From contig NZ_JBPZGZ010000001.1 in assembly GCF_051857475.1 (NCBI RefSeq), positions 434,001 to 498,000 of the forward strand: a DNA stretch of 64,000 bases, given 5' to 3'. This stretch comes from Pelomonas sp051857475 (GTDB lineage Bacteria > Pseudomonadota > Gammaproteobacteria > Burkholderiales > Burkholderiaceae_C). The notes under the pieces were generated by a model. The model ran no database searches and had not been told where the DNA came from. It was given only the letters and a program-made list of their open reading frames with translations. Positions 1 through 8,772 of the stretch are shown piece by piece (position 1 is the first letter of the stretch; every line of letters begins with the position of its first letter). A program made the position numbers and the translations under genes.

Positions 1-897
1 GGCACGCTGTGCTGGCTGCCCAACTTTGCCTTTCATTTCCTGTCGCGGGCACCCCAGCCGGCGGGCATGGAAATCGACCTGTCCTCGGTCAAGGCCTTCA
101 TCAACTGCTCCGAGCCCTGCAAGCCAGAGGCCTTCGAGGCCTTCGAGAAGCGCTTCGCGGCCCATGGCGTGAAGGCCGGCCAGCTGCAGGTCTGCTATGC
201 GATGGCCGAGACCGTGTTTGCCGTCACGCAGACCACGCCCGGTGAGGTGCTTCAGCCCTTGCGCGTCTCGCGCGCGGGCCTGCAGCAGGGCCGGCTGGAG
301 CCCAGCGACGACCCTCTGGACGAGCGCGTCATGCCGGTCGGCCCGCCGCTGCACGGTGCGCGCGTGCGCATCCTCGGCGACGACGGCCAGCCGCTGCCCG
401 AAGGCCGGGTCGGCGAGATCGCCATCTGCACGCCGTACATGTTCTCGGGCTACTACCGCGAGCCTGAGCTCACCGCCGCGGCGCTGAAGGGCGAGGACTA
501 TCTGAGCGGCGACCTGGGAGCGATGCACCAGGGCGTGCTCTACATCACCGGCCGCAAGAAGGACCTCATCATCGTCAACGGCAAGAACTACTACGCCCAT
601 GACGTGGAGGAAGTCGCCAGCGATGTGGCAGGCGTCAAGGCCGGCCGCGTCGTCGCCCTGGCCGTGCCCAATGCAGCCATGGGCAGCGAGAGCGTGCACG
701 TGATTGCCGAGTCCGAGCGCCCGGAAGAGGACTACGCGCGAATAGCCCGCGACATCAAGATCGCCATCCAGCAGGTCACCGGCCTGCTGATCGCCAAGGC
801 CATCGTGGTGCCGCCCAAGTGGCTGATCAAGACCACCAGCGGCAAGATGTCGCGCTGGGGCAATCGCGAAAAATACCTGAACGAGAACAAGCCATGA
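1..897 (+). CDS. Fatty acyl-AMP ligase-like AMP-binding enzyme, C-terminal part
   Basis: The reading frame is open from base 1, so the N-terminal half lies outside the window; about 298 residues are present. The A8-like segment reads YITGRKKDLIIVNGKNYYAHDVE, and the last residues carry TTSGKMSR with the lysine expected to act in adenylation. The adenine-binding region appears as CYAMAETVF. Such enzymes activate a carboxylic acid with ATP and usually pass it to an acyl carrier protein. The stop overlaps the start of the next gene, an ACP, by ATGA, which supports direct hand-over of the acyl group. The spacing and the AMAET motif resemble fatty acyl-AMP ligases more than acyl-CoA synthetases. 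The substrate cannot be told from the sequence. Confidence 0.85.
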   Translation, partial: GTLCWLPNFAFHFLSRAPQPAGMEIDLSSVKAFINCSEPCKPEAFEAFEKRFAAHGVKAGQLQVCYAMAETVFAVTQTTPGEVLQPLRVSRAGLQQGRLEPSDDPLDERVMPVGPPLHGARVRILGDDGQPLPEGRVGEIAICTPYMFSGYYREPELTAAALKGEDYLSGDLGAMHQGVLYITGRKKDLIIVNGKNYYAHDVEEVASDVAGVKAGRVVALAVPNAAMGSESVHVIAESERPEEDYARIARDIKIAIQQVTGLLIAKAIVVPPKWLIKTTSGKMSRWGNREKYLNENKP

Positions 898-1130
898 GCA
901 CCACCACCCTGGAGCGCCTGCAGGCGCTGATGCGCGATGTCTTCATGGACGCCAGCATCCAGATCGAGCCGCAGATGACGGCCATCGATGTGCCGGGCTG
1001 GGACTCGCTGTCGCACACCCTGCTGATGCTGGAGATCGAGTCCGCCTTCGGCGTGCAGCTCGACCTGGAGAAGGTGGCGGGCTGCGCCGACATCGGACAG
1101 CTGGTCAGCTATATCGACTCACTGCGGTGA
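894..1130 (+). CDS. Acyl carrier protein
   Basis: A 78-residue acidic protein starting at the ATG that overlaps the ligase stop. The motif WDSLSH near residue 38 contains the serine that would receive 4'-phosphopantetheine, followed by a typical helix II/III pattern (LEIESAFGVQL). Length and layout fit a stand-alone ACP. Its likely partner is the ligase immediately upstream, so the acyl chain would be loaded on this carrier before transfer or reduction. It is distinct in sequence from the second ACP at 3211-3465, so the cluster has two carriers. Confidence 0.88.
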   Translation: MSTTTLERLQALMRDVFMDASIQIEPQMTAIDVPGWDSLSHTLLMLEIESAFGVQLDLEKVAGCADIGQLVSYIDSLR

Positions 1131-1222
1131 ACTTCATCTAGCATCGACCCCTGCGCGGAGCGTTGGCCCCGCAGCCAGGCGCGATCGTCGGCGACCGACG
1201 AGGTTCGAATCTGGCTGCGTTG

Positions 1223-1771
1223 ATGGCATACCCACCCGCTTTCCCCGCCGCGCTGCAAGCTGCCGCATCGGCGTTGCTGCATGTACTTCCCGCCGCCGAC
1301 CTTGCACCCTCACATCAAGGGTTCAAGGTCCTCGTGCAAGGAGAGGCGCTCTCTGCACCCTATCGGGTTTACTGCCCGCCGAACCAGCTTCGGTCGGTGA
1401 TCGCCAGCTCAACCGGCGATACCCGAACCCTGGCGCTCAGTCTGGGCACAAGGCACTGCGATGGCCGCGTTCGCGAGGAATGCCTGCGGCAGGTCATCAC
1501 GACGGACTGACCTTGGGTCGCGCCGTTCGTCGTTCAGCTCCTCGGCGAATACGTCATCGAGATCGTCGAGGTGATTGCCGAAGCGATCGCCGTCGGAAGC
1601 ACTGGCAGCCTGGCCGAGTTCGCGGCGGAGAACCCGGCATTCATGGCGACGACCAGGCGACGGGCCACGAGCTACTGGGACTGCTACCACCGCGGTCGTT
1701 TCCCCACGCTGCCAAGCTATCCAGGCATCGCCGCACTCGATGCGATCGAGCAGGCGGCTCCTCGCGGCTGA
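1223..1771 (+). pseudogene. Conserved-looking hypothetical gene split by an in-frame TGA
   Basis: One reading frame (starting at ATG 1223, or possibly upstream at 1163) runs to TGA at 1508-1510. The same frame then continues without a break from 1511 to the TGA at 1769-1771. Both halves look like real protein: the first ends with a globular segment (LALSLGTRHCDGRVREECL), and the second begins with PWVAPFVVQLLGEYVIEIVE and ends SYPGIAALDAIEQ. No ATG or clear Shine-Dalgarno site lies just after the stop, so the second part is unlikely to be a separate gene. The simplest reading is a single gene of about 182 codons with a nonsense mutation (for example from TGG or CGA) or a sequencing error. I do not recognise a function. 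Confidence 0.6.
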
Positions 1772-1794
1772 GGCCTGACCCTGGCGATGGCCGT

Positions 1795-2973
1795 TCAGCT
1801 CGCCGGAACCAGGATGGCGCGCACCGTCTGCTCCAGCTCGCTCGTGGAGCAGTCGGCCGCGTTGGAGCAGCCCTGGCAAACCGGCGGCGCATTGCCTTCG
1901 AGCAGGTTCTGGCGGAAAGCCCGGATGTCCGGCCCGTCGATGCCTTCGCCTTCGCGATGGATGTTGCCGACCGGCTGCATGTCGGTCACGCAGCAGGGGT
2001 AGATCGAGCCATTGGCAGCGATCGTGAAGCGTGTCCAGGGCTGCGTGCACATCTTCGTGAGGCGGCCAGCGGGCGGCGAGACAGTGACGGGCGCGCCCGC
2101 GGCATCGGTCTGGTTCAGCTGCGCCACCAGCTTGTTGATGCGCTCGATCAGGTGTGGCTGCACCGACAGCGTGTAGGCCTTGGTGGCCTGCGCGAAGTTG
2201 ATGGCCTTCTGCAGCGTCTGCACCGACTCCGCGAAGAGCGCGCGGTCTTCGATGCCGATGGGCTTGATGTCGTTGATCGACACGGCTTCGAACTCGATCA
2301 GGTCGGAGAAGGACACGTGCTGCACCGGCAGCTCCGACAGCATCACGGCCAGGTCGTAGGAGCCGCGCGCCGCCTCGGCGTAGACGGTGGCGTTGACCGT
2401 CAGGCGCGGCATGCGCACACCATGGGTCGTGCACCAGGTCTTCAGACGCAAGATGTTGTAGACGATCAGTGACAGGTCGGACTTGCTGCGCACGGTGCGC
2501 GTCAGCTCGCGGTCGGCCGTGTCGATGGAGATCATGATGCCGTCCAGCTGGGCCAGTACCGCCAGCTCCGCATCACCGTACTTCAGCGCGAAATTGCTGT
2601 TGATGTGGATGAAGGCGGCCGGGTTGGCGGCCTTGCCGGCGGCAATCAGCCGAGGCAGGTCCTGCACCCAGTCCTTGTGGAAGGTCGATTCGCCGGTGCC
2701 GGCCAGCAGCAGCTCCGAGAAGCGCTCGCGGGCAATCATGGCCAGCGTCTGCTCGATGGTGGCCGCTTCCATGTCCATGTCCCGGCCGGGGATCTGGTCG
2801 TCGCCGGGATTGGATTTGCTGCAATATTTGCAACGCAGATTGCAGCGCGAGGTGTACTCCACCATCAGCCCGTGCGGTTTGGCACGCAGCAGGGTCGGGT
2901 CGACGTTCGACTCGATGCCGCCCAGCGACGGAGGCTTGGGCATGCGCACAAGGGGAGCGATGGCGACGTGCAT
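1795..2973 (-). CDS. Radical SAM / SPASM domain protein
   Basis: A 392-residue protein. The radical SAM motif CNLRCKYC (Cys44, Cys48, Cys51) would bind the 4Fe-4S cluster that cleaves S-adenosylmethionine. A GTGESTFHKD segment follows where the SAM-binding GGE-like motif is expected. The C-terminal part has a SPASM-like set of cysteines (CTQPW, then CC, then CQGC and a further Cys), which hold auxiliary Fe-S clusters in enzymes modifying peptides, sugars or cofactors. It is read against its acyl-ligase/ACP neighbours and has no clear Shine-Dalgarno site at the ATG. Its substrate is unknown; the setting suggests a sugar or acyl-chain modification rather than a peptide, because no precursor peptide is visible nearby. 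Confidence 0.85.
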   Translation of the reverse strand: MHVAIAPLVRMPKPPSLGGIESNVDPTLLRAKPHGLMVEYTSRCNLRCKYCSKSNPGDDQIPGRDMDMEAATIEQTLAMIARERFSELLLAGTGESTFHKDWVQDLPRLIAAGKAANPAAFIHINSNFALKYGDAELAVLAQLDGIMISIDTADRELTRTVRSKSDLSLIVYNILRLKTWCTTHGVRMPRLTVNATVYAEAARGSYDLAVMLSELPVQHVSFSDLIEFEAVSINDIKPIGIEDRALFAESVQTLQKAINFAQATKAYTLSVQPHLIERINKLVAQLNQTDAAGAPVTVSPPAGRLTKMCTQPWTRFTIAANGSIYPCCVTDMQPVGNIHREGEGIDGPDIRAFRQNLLEGNAPPVCQGCSNAADCSTSELEQTVRAILVPAS

Positions 2974-3210
2974 GGGCGGAGGTCCCTGGAATCAGACCTC
3001 GACATTAGACGGCGCAGGCCGGTTTCTGAAGCGTCGAAAACGGGGTGCGGGCGGCGATTGTTCTCGCCGCCGACCGTTTCGCCGGGGGAGCCGGTGATTC
3101 GCCGGGCGCCGCAGATGCCCGCCATTTCCCGGTTTTGGCGGGCGGCCGGGCCACTAGACTGTTCCGCGAAGCTGCTGGATGCTGCCCTTGAACCTGAACC
3201 GAGTGACGGA

Positions 3211-3465
3211 ATGAACACTTTGCGATCCGAGATCCTGGCCGCGCTGGCCGAGTCGGCCGACAGCCGCGGTGCCCAGGTCGTGGCCACGATGACGGACGAC
3301 ACGCTGCTGCTGGAGTCCGGCCTGGATTCGCTGGGCTTTGCCATCCTGGTGGCGCGCCTGGAGGAGACGCTGGGTTACGACCCCTTCGTCAGGATGACGG
3401 AGCCGGTCTATCCGCGCACCCTCGGCGAGTTCGTCGACATCTACGAGCGCTACGCGCCGAAATGA
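3211..3465 (+). CDS. Acyl carrier protein (second in cluster)
   Basis: An 84-residue ACP-like protein. The GLDSLGFA motif near residue 38 carries the serine for phosphopantetheine, and the C-terminus has the usual LGEFVDIYERY helix. The chosen ATG gives the family length; the frame is open further upstream but lacks ACP-like sequence there. The stop TGA overlaps the ATG of the next gene, an AMP-forming ligase, by ATGA. This pairs carrier and ligase in one transcript, just as the ligase/ACP pair at 1-1130 does. Confidence 0.85.
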   Translation: MNTLRSEILAALAESADSRGAQVVATMTDDTLLLESGLDSLGFAILVARLEETLGYDPFVRMTEPVYPRTLGEFVDIYERYAPK

Positions 3466-4745
3466 CCTGCCTGGCCGAGCGGCTGCAGGCCGCGCCCGCT
3501 GACGCGCTGGTCTGGCTGACCACGTCGGGGGAGCGCATCACGGCCGGTGCACTGCGGGGCGCCCTGGCGCGCGTCGACGCCGAGGCCTGGCGCGGCAAGC
3601 GGGTGGCCCTGGGCGACATGCCGGTGCTGGAATTCCTGCTGGCGCTGCTGGCCTTGGACGGCCTGGCGCAGGCCCTGGTGCTGCTGCCCGCGGAAGAGGG
3701 CGAAGCGGCGCGCGCCGAGAGGCTGCGGCTGGCGCCGGTCGACGTGGTGCTCGATGCACAGGGCCTGGGCCTGGTCTCAACGGGCGATGCACCGTGGCAG
3801 CCGCACGCCGACGTCACCACCGAATGGTTGCTGCCCACCTCCGGCACTACCGGCACGCCCAAGCTCATCGCCCATACCCAGGCGTCGCTGACACGCACGG
3901 TGCGTCGCCGTGCACAGCAGGAGCCGCTGGTGTGGGCCAGCCTCTACAGCCTGCGACGCTTCGCCGGCCTGCAGGTGTTCCTGCAATCGTGGTGGGAAGG
4001 CTCGCCGCTGATCCTGACCGAGGACGACATGGACCTCGGGTCTCGGCTGGAAGCCTTGGCGCAGCTGGGCTGCAGCGCACTGTCGGCCACGCCGTCGATG
4101 TGGCGCAAGCTGGCCATGCTGCCGCCATCCGATGGCCTCACGCTGCGCCAGATCACGCTCGGCGGCGAGATCGTCGACCAAGCGGTACTGGACCTGCTGG
4201 CCCGGCGCTTCCCCACGGCCCGCATCACCCACATCTACGCGTCGACAGAGGCCGGCGTCGGCTTTGCGGTGCGCGATGGGCAGGCGGGCTTCCCCGCCAG
4301 CTACCTGAACCCCGGCGCGCTGGACATCGAGCTGCGCGTGGGCGACGACCAGCACCTCTGGCTGCGCCCGCCGCGCTCACCCGACTGGGTGGACAGCGGC
4401 GACATCGTGCGGCCGCAGGGTGACCGTCTTTACTTCCTTGGCCGCGCCAATGGCTCGATCAATGTCGGCGGCAACAAGGTCATGCCCGAGGAGGTCGAAG
4501 CCGTCATCCTGGAGCTGCCCGAGATCGCCTTCGTGCAGGTGCGGGCCCGGGCCAGCGCCGTGCTGGGCAGCCTGGTGGAGGCGGCGGTGCTGCCGGCCGA
4601 AGGCGCGGTGCTGGACGCCGACCTCAAGAAGCGCGTGATGGCACATTGCCGCGGCCGGATCGAGGCTTTCAAGGTACCGGCCTTCGTGGTGCTGGCGCAG
4701 GGCATCGCGGTCAATGCCGCCGGAAAAATGTCGAGGACCGCATGA
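3462..4745 (+). CDS. AMP-dependent acyl ligase
   Basis: A 427-residue adenylate-forming enzyme. The P-loop-like motif PTSGTTGTPK lies near residues 126-135. It is followed by YASTEAG (adenine contact), WVDSGDIV with the ribose-binding Asp, FLGRANGSINVGGNKVMPEEVE (hinge and A8-like) and a final NAAGKMSR with the catalytic Lys. It is shorter than most acyl-CoA synthetases, with a reduced N-terminal domain, as in ligases that load a dedicated ACP. It overlaps the ACP before it and the ketoreductase after it by 4 bases each, so translational coupling is likely. The carboxylic acid substrate is unknown. Confidence 0.85.
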   Translation: MTCLAERLQAAPADALVWLTTSGERITAGALRGALARVDAEAWRGKRVALGDMPVLEFLLALLALDGLAQALVLLPAEEGEAARAERLRLAPVDVVLDAQGLGLVSTGDAPWQPHADVTTEWLLPTSGTTGTPKLIAHTQASLTRTVRRRAQQEPLVWASLYSLRRFAGLQVFLQSWWEGSPLILTEDDMDLGSRLEALAQLGCSALSATPSMWRKLAMLPPSDGLTLRQITLGGEIVDQAVLDLLARRFPTARITHIYASTEAGVGFAVRDGQAGFPASYLNPGALDIELRVGDDQHLWLRPPRSPDWVDSGDIVRPQGDRLYFLGRANGSINVGGNKVMPEEVEAVILELPEIAFVQVRARASAVLGSLVEAAVLPAEGAVLDADLKKRVMAHCRGRIEAFKVPAFVVLAQGIAVNAAGKMSRTA

Positions 4746-5470
4746 CGGACCCAAAAAAGAACGTGATCGTCACCGGCGCACGCCGTGGCTTGGGGCTGGC
4801 CATCAGCCAGAAATTGGTGGCGCAGGGCTTTCGCGTCATCGCGGTGGCGCGCCAGGGCAGCGAGGAACTGACGCGGCTCTGCGAGTCCGGCGATGCCCAT
4901 GAAGAGCTGTTCGACCTCAGCCGCACCGAAGCCATGCACGAGTGGGTCGGCGACCTCACGCGCCGCCATGGCCGCATCTACGGCCTGGTCAACAACGCCG
5001 CCATCGGCGCCGACGGCGTGCTGGCCACCATGCACGAGCTGGACATCGCCCAGGCGCTGCAGGTCAACCTGCAGTCGCCCATCGTGCTGACCAAATACGT
5101 GTCGCGCTCCATGCTGCTGGGCCGCGGCGGGCGCATCGTCAACATCTCTTCCATCATCGGTTCGACCGGCTTCAGCGGCCTGTCGGTCTACGCCGCCACC
5201 AAGGCCGGCCTGATCGGCTTCACCAAGTCGCTGTCGCGCGAGCTGGGCAAGGCCAATATCAACGTCAACTGCGTGGCGCCCGGCTATCTGGAGACGGAGA
5301 TGACCAAGGGCTTGCAGGGCGACAAGCTGGCGTCCATCAAGCGCCGCAGCCCGTCCGGCAAGCTGGCTACCGTCGAGGCGGTGGCCGACAGCGTCACCTT
5401 CCTGATGGGCGAGGGCGGCGCCATGATCAACGGCACCACGCTGACGGTCGACGCGGGGAGCACGGCATGA
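4742..5470 (+). CDS. Short-chain dehydrogenase/reductase, FabG-like
   Basis: A 242-residue SDR. The NAD(P)-binding motif TGARRGLG is at residues 11-18, NNAAIG follows the fourth strand, a serine sits in NISSII, and the catalytic YxxxK is YAATK (Tyr150, Lys154). The C-terminal part (CVAPGYLETEMT, then INGTTLTVDAG) is typical of 3-oxoacyl-ACP reductases. The start ATG overlaps the ligase stop, and the stop overlaps the next start. Next to ACPs and acyl ligases it most likely reduces a 3-oxoacyl-ACP, giving a 3-hydroxyacyl group for transfer to a sugar. A sugar reductase role cannot be excluded. Confidence 0.85.
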   Translation: MTDPKKNVIVTGARRGLGLAISQKLVAQGFRVIAVARQGSEELTRLCESGDAHEELFDLSRTEAMHEWVGDLTRRHGRIYGLVNNAAIGADGVLATMHELDIAQALQVNLQSPIVLTKYVSRSMLLGRGGRIVNISSIIGSTGFSGLSVYAATKAGLIGFTKSLSRELGKANINVNCVAPGYLETEMTKGLQGDKLASIKRRSPSGKLATVEAVADSVTFLMGEGGAMINGTTLTVDAGSTA

Positions 5471-6225
5471 TCCATCCCACCGCCCTCGTGTCGCCTAAAG
5501 CGCGCCTCGGCAGCGACGTGTCCATCGGGCCGTTCACGATCGTGCACGACGACGTCGAGATCGGCGACGGCAGCCGCATCGACGGCCATTGCGAGATTGG
5601 CTATCCCACGCCGCTGGCGCAGGGCCGGCCCCTGGTCATCGGCGCCGGCGCCGTGATCCGCTCGCACAGCGTCTTCTATGCCGGCTCGCGCTTCGGCACC
5701 GGGCTGGTCACCGGCCACCGCGTGACCGTGCGTGAACTCACCGAGGCCGGCCAGGGCTTCCAGATCGGCACGCTGGCCGACATCCAGGGCCACTGCCGCG
5801 TCGGTCACCATGTGCGCACGCAAAGCTCCGTCACCATTGGCCAGCAGTCCGTCATCGGCGACTTCGTCTGGCTCTTCCCCGGCGTGCTGCTGACCAACGA
5901 CCCCAACCCGCCCAGCAACGAGCTGTTGGGCGTGACGCTGGAGGACTATGTCGTGGTCGCGGTCAAGGCGACGCTGCTGCCGGGCGTGACCATCGGCCGC
6001 GGCAGCTTCATCGCCGCCCACGCGCTGGTGGGGCAGGACATGCCGGAGGACTCCCTCGTCTCCGGCGCGCCGGCCAAGCGCATGTGCAAGGCCAGCGACC
6101 TGCGCGTCAAGGGCGACATGCGCCAGCGCGCCTACCCCTGGCGCCACCGCTTCGTGCGCGGCTATCCGGAGCATGTCGTCCAGGGCTGGGCGCAGGGCAC
6201 CGACCGTTTTGAATTCGACGCCTGA
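5467..6225 (+). CDS. Left-handed beta-helix (hexapeptide) acyltransferase, LpxA/LpxD-like
   Basis: A 252-residue protein. Its first 190 residues or so follow the hexapeptide repeat pattern ([LIV]-G-x-x-x-x), for example VSIGPF, VEIGDG and VTIGQQ, forming a left-handed beta-helix. The C-terminal stretch LPGVTIGRGSFIAAHALVGQDMPEDSLVSGAPAK is the usual end of such transferases. In the cluster it would take the acyl group from an ACP and place it on an amino or hydroxy group of a nucleotide sugar. The last 50 residues (RQRAYPWRHRF onward) form a basic tail. The start ATG overlaps the SDR stop (ATGA). Confidence 0.8.
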   Translation: MIHPTALVSPKARLGSDVSIGPFTIVHDDVEIGDGSRIDGHCEIGYPTPLAQGRPLVIGAGAVIRSHSVFYAGSRFGTGLVTGHRVTVRELTEAGQGFQIGTLADIQGHCRVGHHVRTQSSVTIGQQSVIGDFVWLFPGVLLTNDPNPPSNELLGVTLEDYVVVAVKATLLPGVTIGRGSFIAAHALVGQDMPEDSLVSGAPAKRMCKASDLRVKGDMRQRAYPWRHRFVRGYPEHVVQGWAQGTDRFEFDA

Positions 6226-6229
6226 CGAC

Positions 6230-7576
6230 ATGACCCAGCTCAATTTCCTGGACCTGGTGAAGCGCCTAGAGGCGCATCAAGTGGCCGGTGAATGGCCGCA
6301 GATGCTGCTGGAGATCAGCAACCTCGTCATCGCGATGATCAACGATCCGCGCGCACGGGGCCTGGTGTTCGGCTCGCTGGAGATGGACCGCTTCTGCCTT
6401 GCTGCCGGCGAGATCTCCGCGCGACAGCTCGGCCAGTCGCCGTCGACGGCCTACAACGACCACCTGGCCGTGCACGTGACCACCGAGGTCTACGACGGGC
6501 AGGGCGGCCACACGCTGGCGCTGAAGGACGTGATCCGCGCCCGGCCGGACCTGACCCACGTGGTGCTGGTCACCAACCTGCACGACCGCACGCTGCCGCT
6601 GGACCGCTTCAACCGCGACATGGCGCAGCCCGTGCAGGTGCTGGCCGCGCCGGCGCTGTCGCTGCCCGACAAGCTGCGCTGGCTGCAGCTGCAGCTGGCC
6701 GCGCTCAAGCCCGGGCTGCTGACGCTGTTCCACCACCACTACGACGTCGCCGCCGTGGCGGCCGCCCAGCCGGGCGTGGCGCGCGAGATGGCCTATTTCC
6801 ACCATGCCGATCACGACATGGCGCTGGGCGTCTACCTGCCCCACGCCCTGCATGTGGACTGCACCCAGCTGTCCCACCACAAATGCCGCCACCACCTGGG
6901 CGTCAGCAACCAGGTCTACTGGCCGCTGGTCTCGCCGGACCAGGGTGGGCGCCAGGGCCATGAGTTCATGCGCGACGGCCAGTTGCTGACCTGTGCGCAT
7001 GGTTCGTCCAACAAGTTCCTCGCGCCGGGGCGCTACGCCTATTTCGACGTGCTGCTGCGGCGCCTGACCGAGGTGGGCGGCGCCCATGTGCACATCGGGC
7101 AGTTGCCGCCCGAGGAGCTGCAGAACTTCCGCGAACGCCTGGACGCCGCCGGCGTGGAGGCCTCGCGCTTCCAGCACCAGCCGCCGGTGCCCAGCCTGTG
7201 GCACTGGCTGCGCGACAGTCCCATCGACCTCTGCATCTCGTCCTTCCCGGTGCAGGGCGCCAAGGGCCTGGTCGAGACCCAGGGCGCCGGCCTGCCGGTG
7301 CTGATCCAGCAAAGCAGCCTGTCCACGCTGCACTCCACGCGCGACCTGGTCTACCAGGAGGCGCTGTGGTGGGAGACGCCGGACGATTTCATCCGTGCGC
7401 TGAAAGCGGTGACGCCGGAACTGCTGGCCGAGCAGGCATACCTGTCGCGGCGCTACTACGAGCGCTGGCACCACCCGCGCGAGCTGTCCTATGCGCTGAA
7501 CAACCCCCGCCGCACCGCGCCGTGCCCGCCGGTGCGCGACACGCCCTGCGACACCCTGGCCCTCTATCTCCGCTGA
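6230..7576 (+). CDS. Glycosyltransferase-like protein (GT-B style)
   Basis: A 448-residue protein starting at the ATG 4 bases after the acyltransferase stop. The C-terminal half looks like a GT-B nucleotide-sugar domain: GSSNKFLAPGRYAYFDVLLR, HIGQLPPEEL, then SFPVQGAKGLVETQGAGLPV, where the Glu and the following Gly-rich loop would contact the donor. The N-terminal half has HHHYDVAAV and several His-rich stretches and is not recognised. Its place after an acyl-sugar pathway suggests it transfers a modified sugar to a glycan or a protein. The family assignment rests on pattern only. Confidence 0.6.
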   Translation: MTQLNFLDLVKRLEAHQVAGEWPQMLLEISNLVIAMINDPRARGLVFGSLEMDRFCLAAGEISARQLGQSPSTAYNDHLAVHVTTEVYDGQGGHTLALKDVIRARPDLTHVVLVTNLHDRTLPLDRFNRDMAQPVQVLAAPALSLPDKLRWLQLQLAALKPGLLTLFHHHYDVAAVAAAQPGVAREMAYFHHADHDMALGVYLPHALHVDCTQLSHHKCRHHLGVSNQVYWPLVSPDQGGRQGHEFMRDGQLLTCAHGSSNKFLAPGRYAYFDVLLRRLTEVGGAHVHIGQLPPEELQNFRERLDAAGVEASRFQHQPPVPSLWHWLRDSPIDLCISSFPVQGAKGLVETQGAGLPVLIQQSSLSTLHSTRDLVYQEALWWETPDDFIRALKAVTPELLAEQAYLSRRYYERWHHPRELSYALNNPRRTAPCPPVRDTPCDTLALYLR

Positions 7577-7591
7577 ACCGACCAAGCTTCC

Positions 7592-8266
7592 ATGATCGAT
7601 CTCATCTGCGGCACCCGGCTCACGGCCCAGGAATTCTGGAGTCGCTCGGCCCTCGGCCTGTCATTGCAGCGCCTGGCCCACGACGATCGCCTGAAGCCGC
7701 GCATCTATTTCGAGAACAGCCGCGGCCTGCCGGCCCTCTACAACGAGCGCATCGCCGCCGAGGACGCGTCGCCGGTGCTCGTCTTCATCCACGACGACGT
7801 CTGGCTGGACGACTACTTCTTCTGCGAGCACGTCTCGGCGGCCGTGCAGGCGGTCGACATCGTGGGCGTGGCGGGCAACCGCCGGCGGGTGCCGGGTCAG
7901 CCGTCCTGGGCTTTCCCGACGATCAAGTTCGAATGGGACGAGCGCAGCAATCTCAGTGGCACGGTCGCCCATGGCCCCAATCCCTTCGGCAAGCTCTCCT
8001 TCTTCGGTCCCGTGCCCGCCAGTTGCGAGCTGCTGGACGGCGTGCTGATCGCGACCCGGCGCGACCTGCTGCGCGAGAAGCGGGTGGGTTTCGACGAGCA
8101 ATTCGACTTCCACTTCTACGACATGGACTTTTGCCGCGCGGCCCGCGCGGCTGGCCTGTGGCTGGCCACCTGGCCGCTCGCGATCACGCATCAGAGCGAG
8201 GGTGGCTTTGGCTCCAATGCCTGGTTGGAGAACTACAAGAAGTACATCGGCAAATGGGGCGACTAG
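7592..8266 (+). CDS. Family 2-like glycosyltransferase domain protein
   Basis: A 224-residue protein. The motif LVFIHDDVWLDDYFF near residues 62-76 is the DxD-type acidic motif of a GT-A fold. A second region, GFDEQFDFHFYDMDFCRAARAAG, matches the acceptor/catalytic ED-like motif of small family-2-like glycosyltransferases, and HQSEGGFG lies near the end. It has no membrane segment. It is separated from the preceding gene by 15 bases and is likely the last gene of the plus-strand cluster. Donor and acceptor are unknown. Confidence 0.72.
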   Translation: MIDLICGTRLTAQEFWSRSALGLSLQRLAHDDRLKPRIYFENSRGLPALYNERIAAEDASPVLVFIHDDVWLDDYFFCEHVSAAVQAVDIVGVAGNRRRVPGQPSWAFPTIKFEWDERSNLSGTVAHGPNPFGKLSFFGPVPASCELLDGVLIATRRDLLREKRVGFDEQFDFHFYDMDFCRAARAAGLWLATWPLAITHQSEGGFGSNAWLENYKKYIGKWGD

Positions 8267-8281
8267 CGGCCGGCGGTCGCT

Positions 8282-8683
8282 TCATTTCCCCGGTGCCGAC
8301 GCCGCCAATCTGCGTTCGCAGTCGGCCCGGTCGGCCACGTTGCCCAGCGCCACGCAGCGTGCCGCGCCTTCGTTGACACGCCCGGCCAAGCCGGCGGCCG
8401 GTGCGGAAGCCGCCGTCGCGGCGGGCAGGGCGATGTTGCGCGGCTTGATGGGGATGGTGATCTGCGGTACCACCCTTTCCTCGGGGCGCTGGTTGCCGGG
8501 CTCCTTGGCGTTTTCGGCCGCCGTGATGGCGGGATTGCGTGCCGGCACCTGCCTGGAAGCCGCCGTCATCGGCGCTGCTGCCGACGCCGACGATGCAGCC
8601 GGAGATGCGGGCTGCGCATGGGCGCCAGCAACGGCAAGCGCTGCGAGCATGCCGCCCAGCAAGGCTTCGAGGACAGTTCTCAT
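8282..8683 (-). CDS. Small secreted or periplasmic protein, unknown
   Basis: A 133-residue protein. The first 23 residues look like a Sec signal peptide: a short basic start, a hydrophobic stretch (LLGGMLAALAVAG) and AHAQ as the cleavage region. The mature part is rich in Ala, Pro and Ser and has only two cysteines near the C-terminus (ARCVALGNVADRADCERRL), which may form a disulfide. It lies 89 bases downstream of gspB on the same strand and may be the last gene of that transcript. I do not recognise a family. Confidence 0.6.
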   Translation of the reverse strand: MRTVLEALLGGMLAALAVAGAHAQPASPAASSASAAAPMTAASRQVPARNPAITAAENAKEPGNQRPEERVVPQITIPIKPRNIALPAATAASAPAAGLAGRVNEGAARCVALGNVADRADCERRLAASAPGK

Positions 8684-8772
8684 GATGACCTCGCAGGGTC
8701 GGTTGCGACGCGATCAGTGTGGCCCGGCGAGAGGGCCGGGTGTGTAGGAGGCCGACTGAACTCGAACAGGCC

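Noticed and set aside
1508..1510. TGA as a selenocysteine codon
   Set aside because: No SECIS-like hairpin is apparent just after it, and the family context gives no redox motif around the position.
1409..2434. Long minus-strand frame antisense to the split gene and overlapping the radical SAM gene
   Set aside because: Composition is Arg/Ala/Gly-rich without motifs; the overlapping radical SAM frame carries clear Fe-S cysteines.
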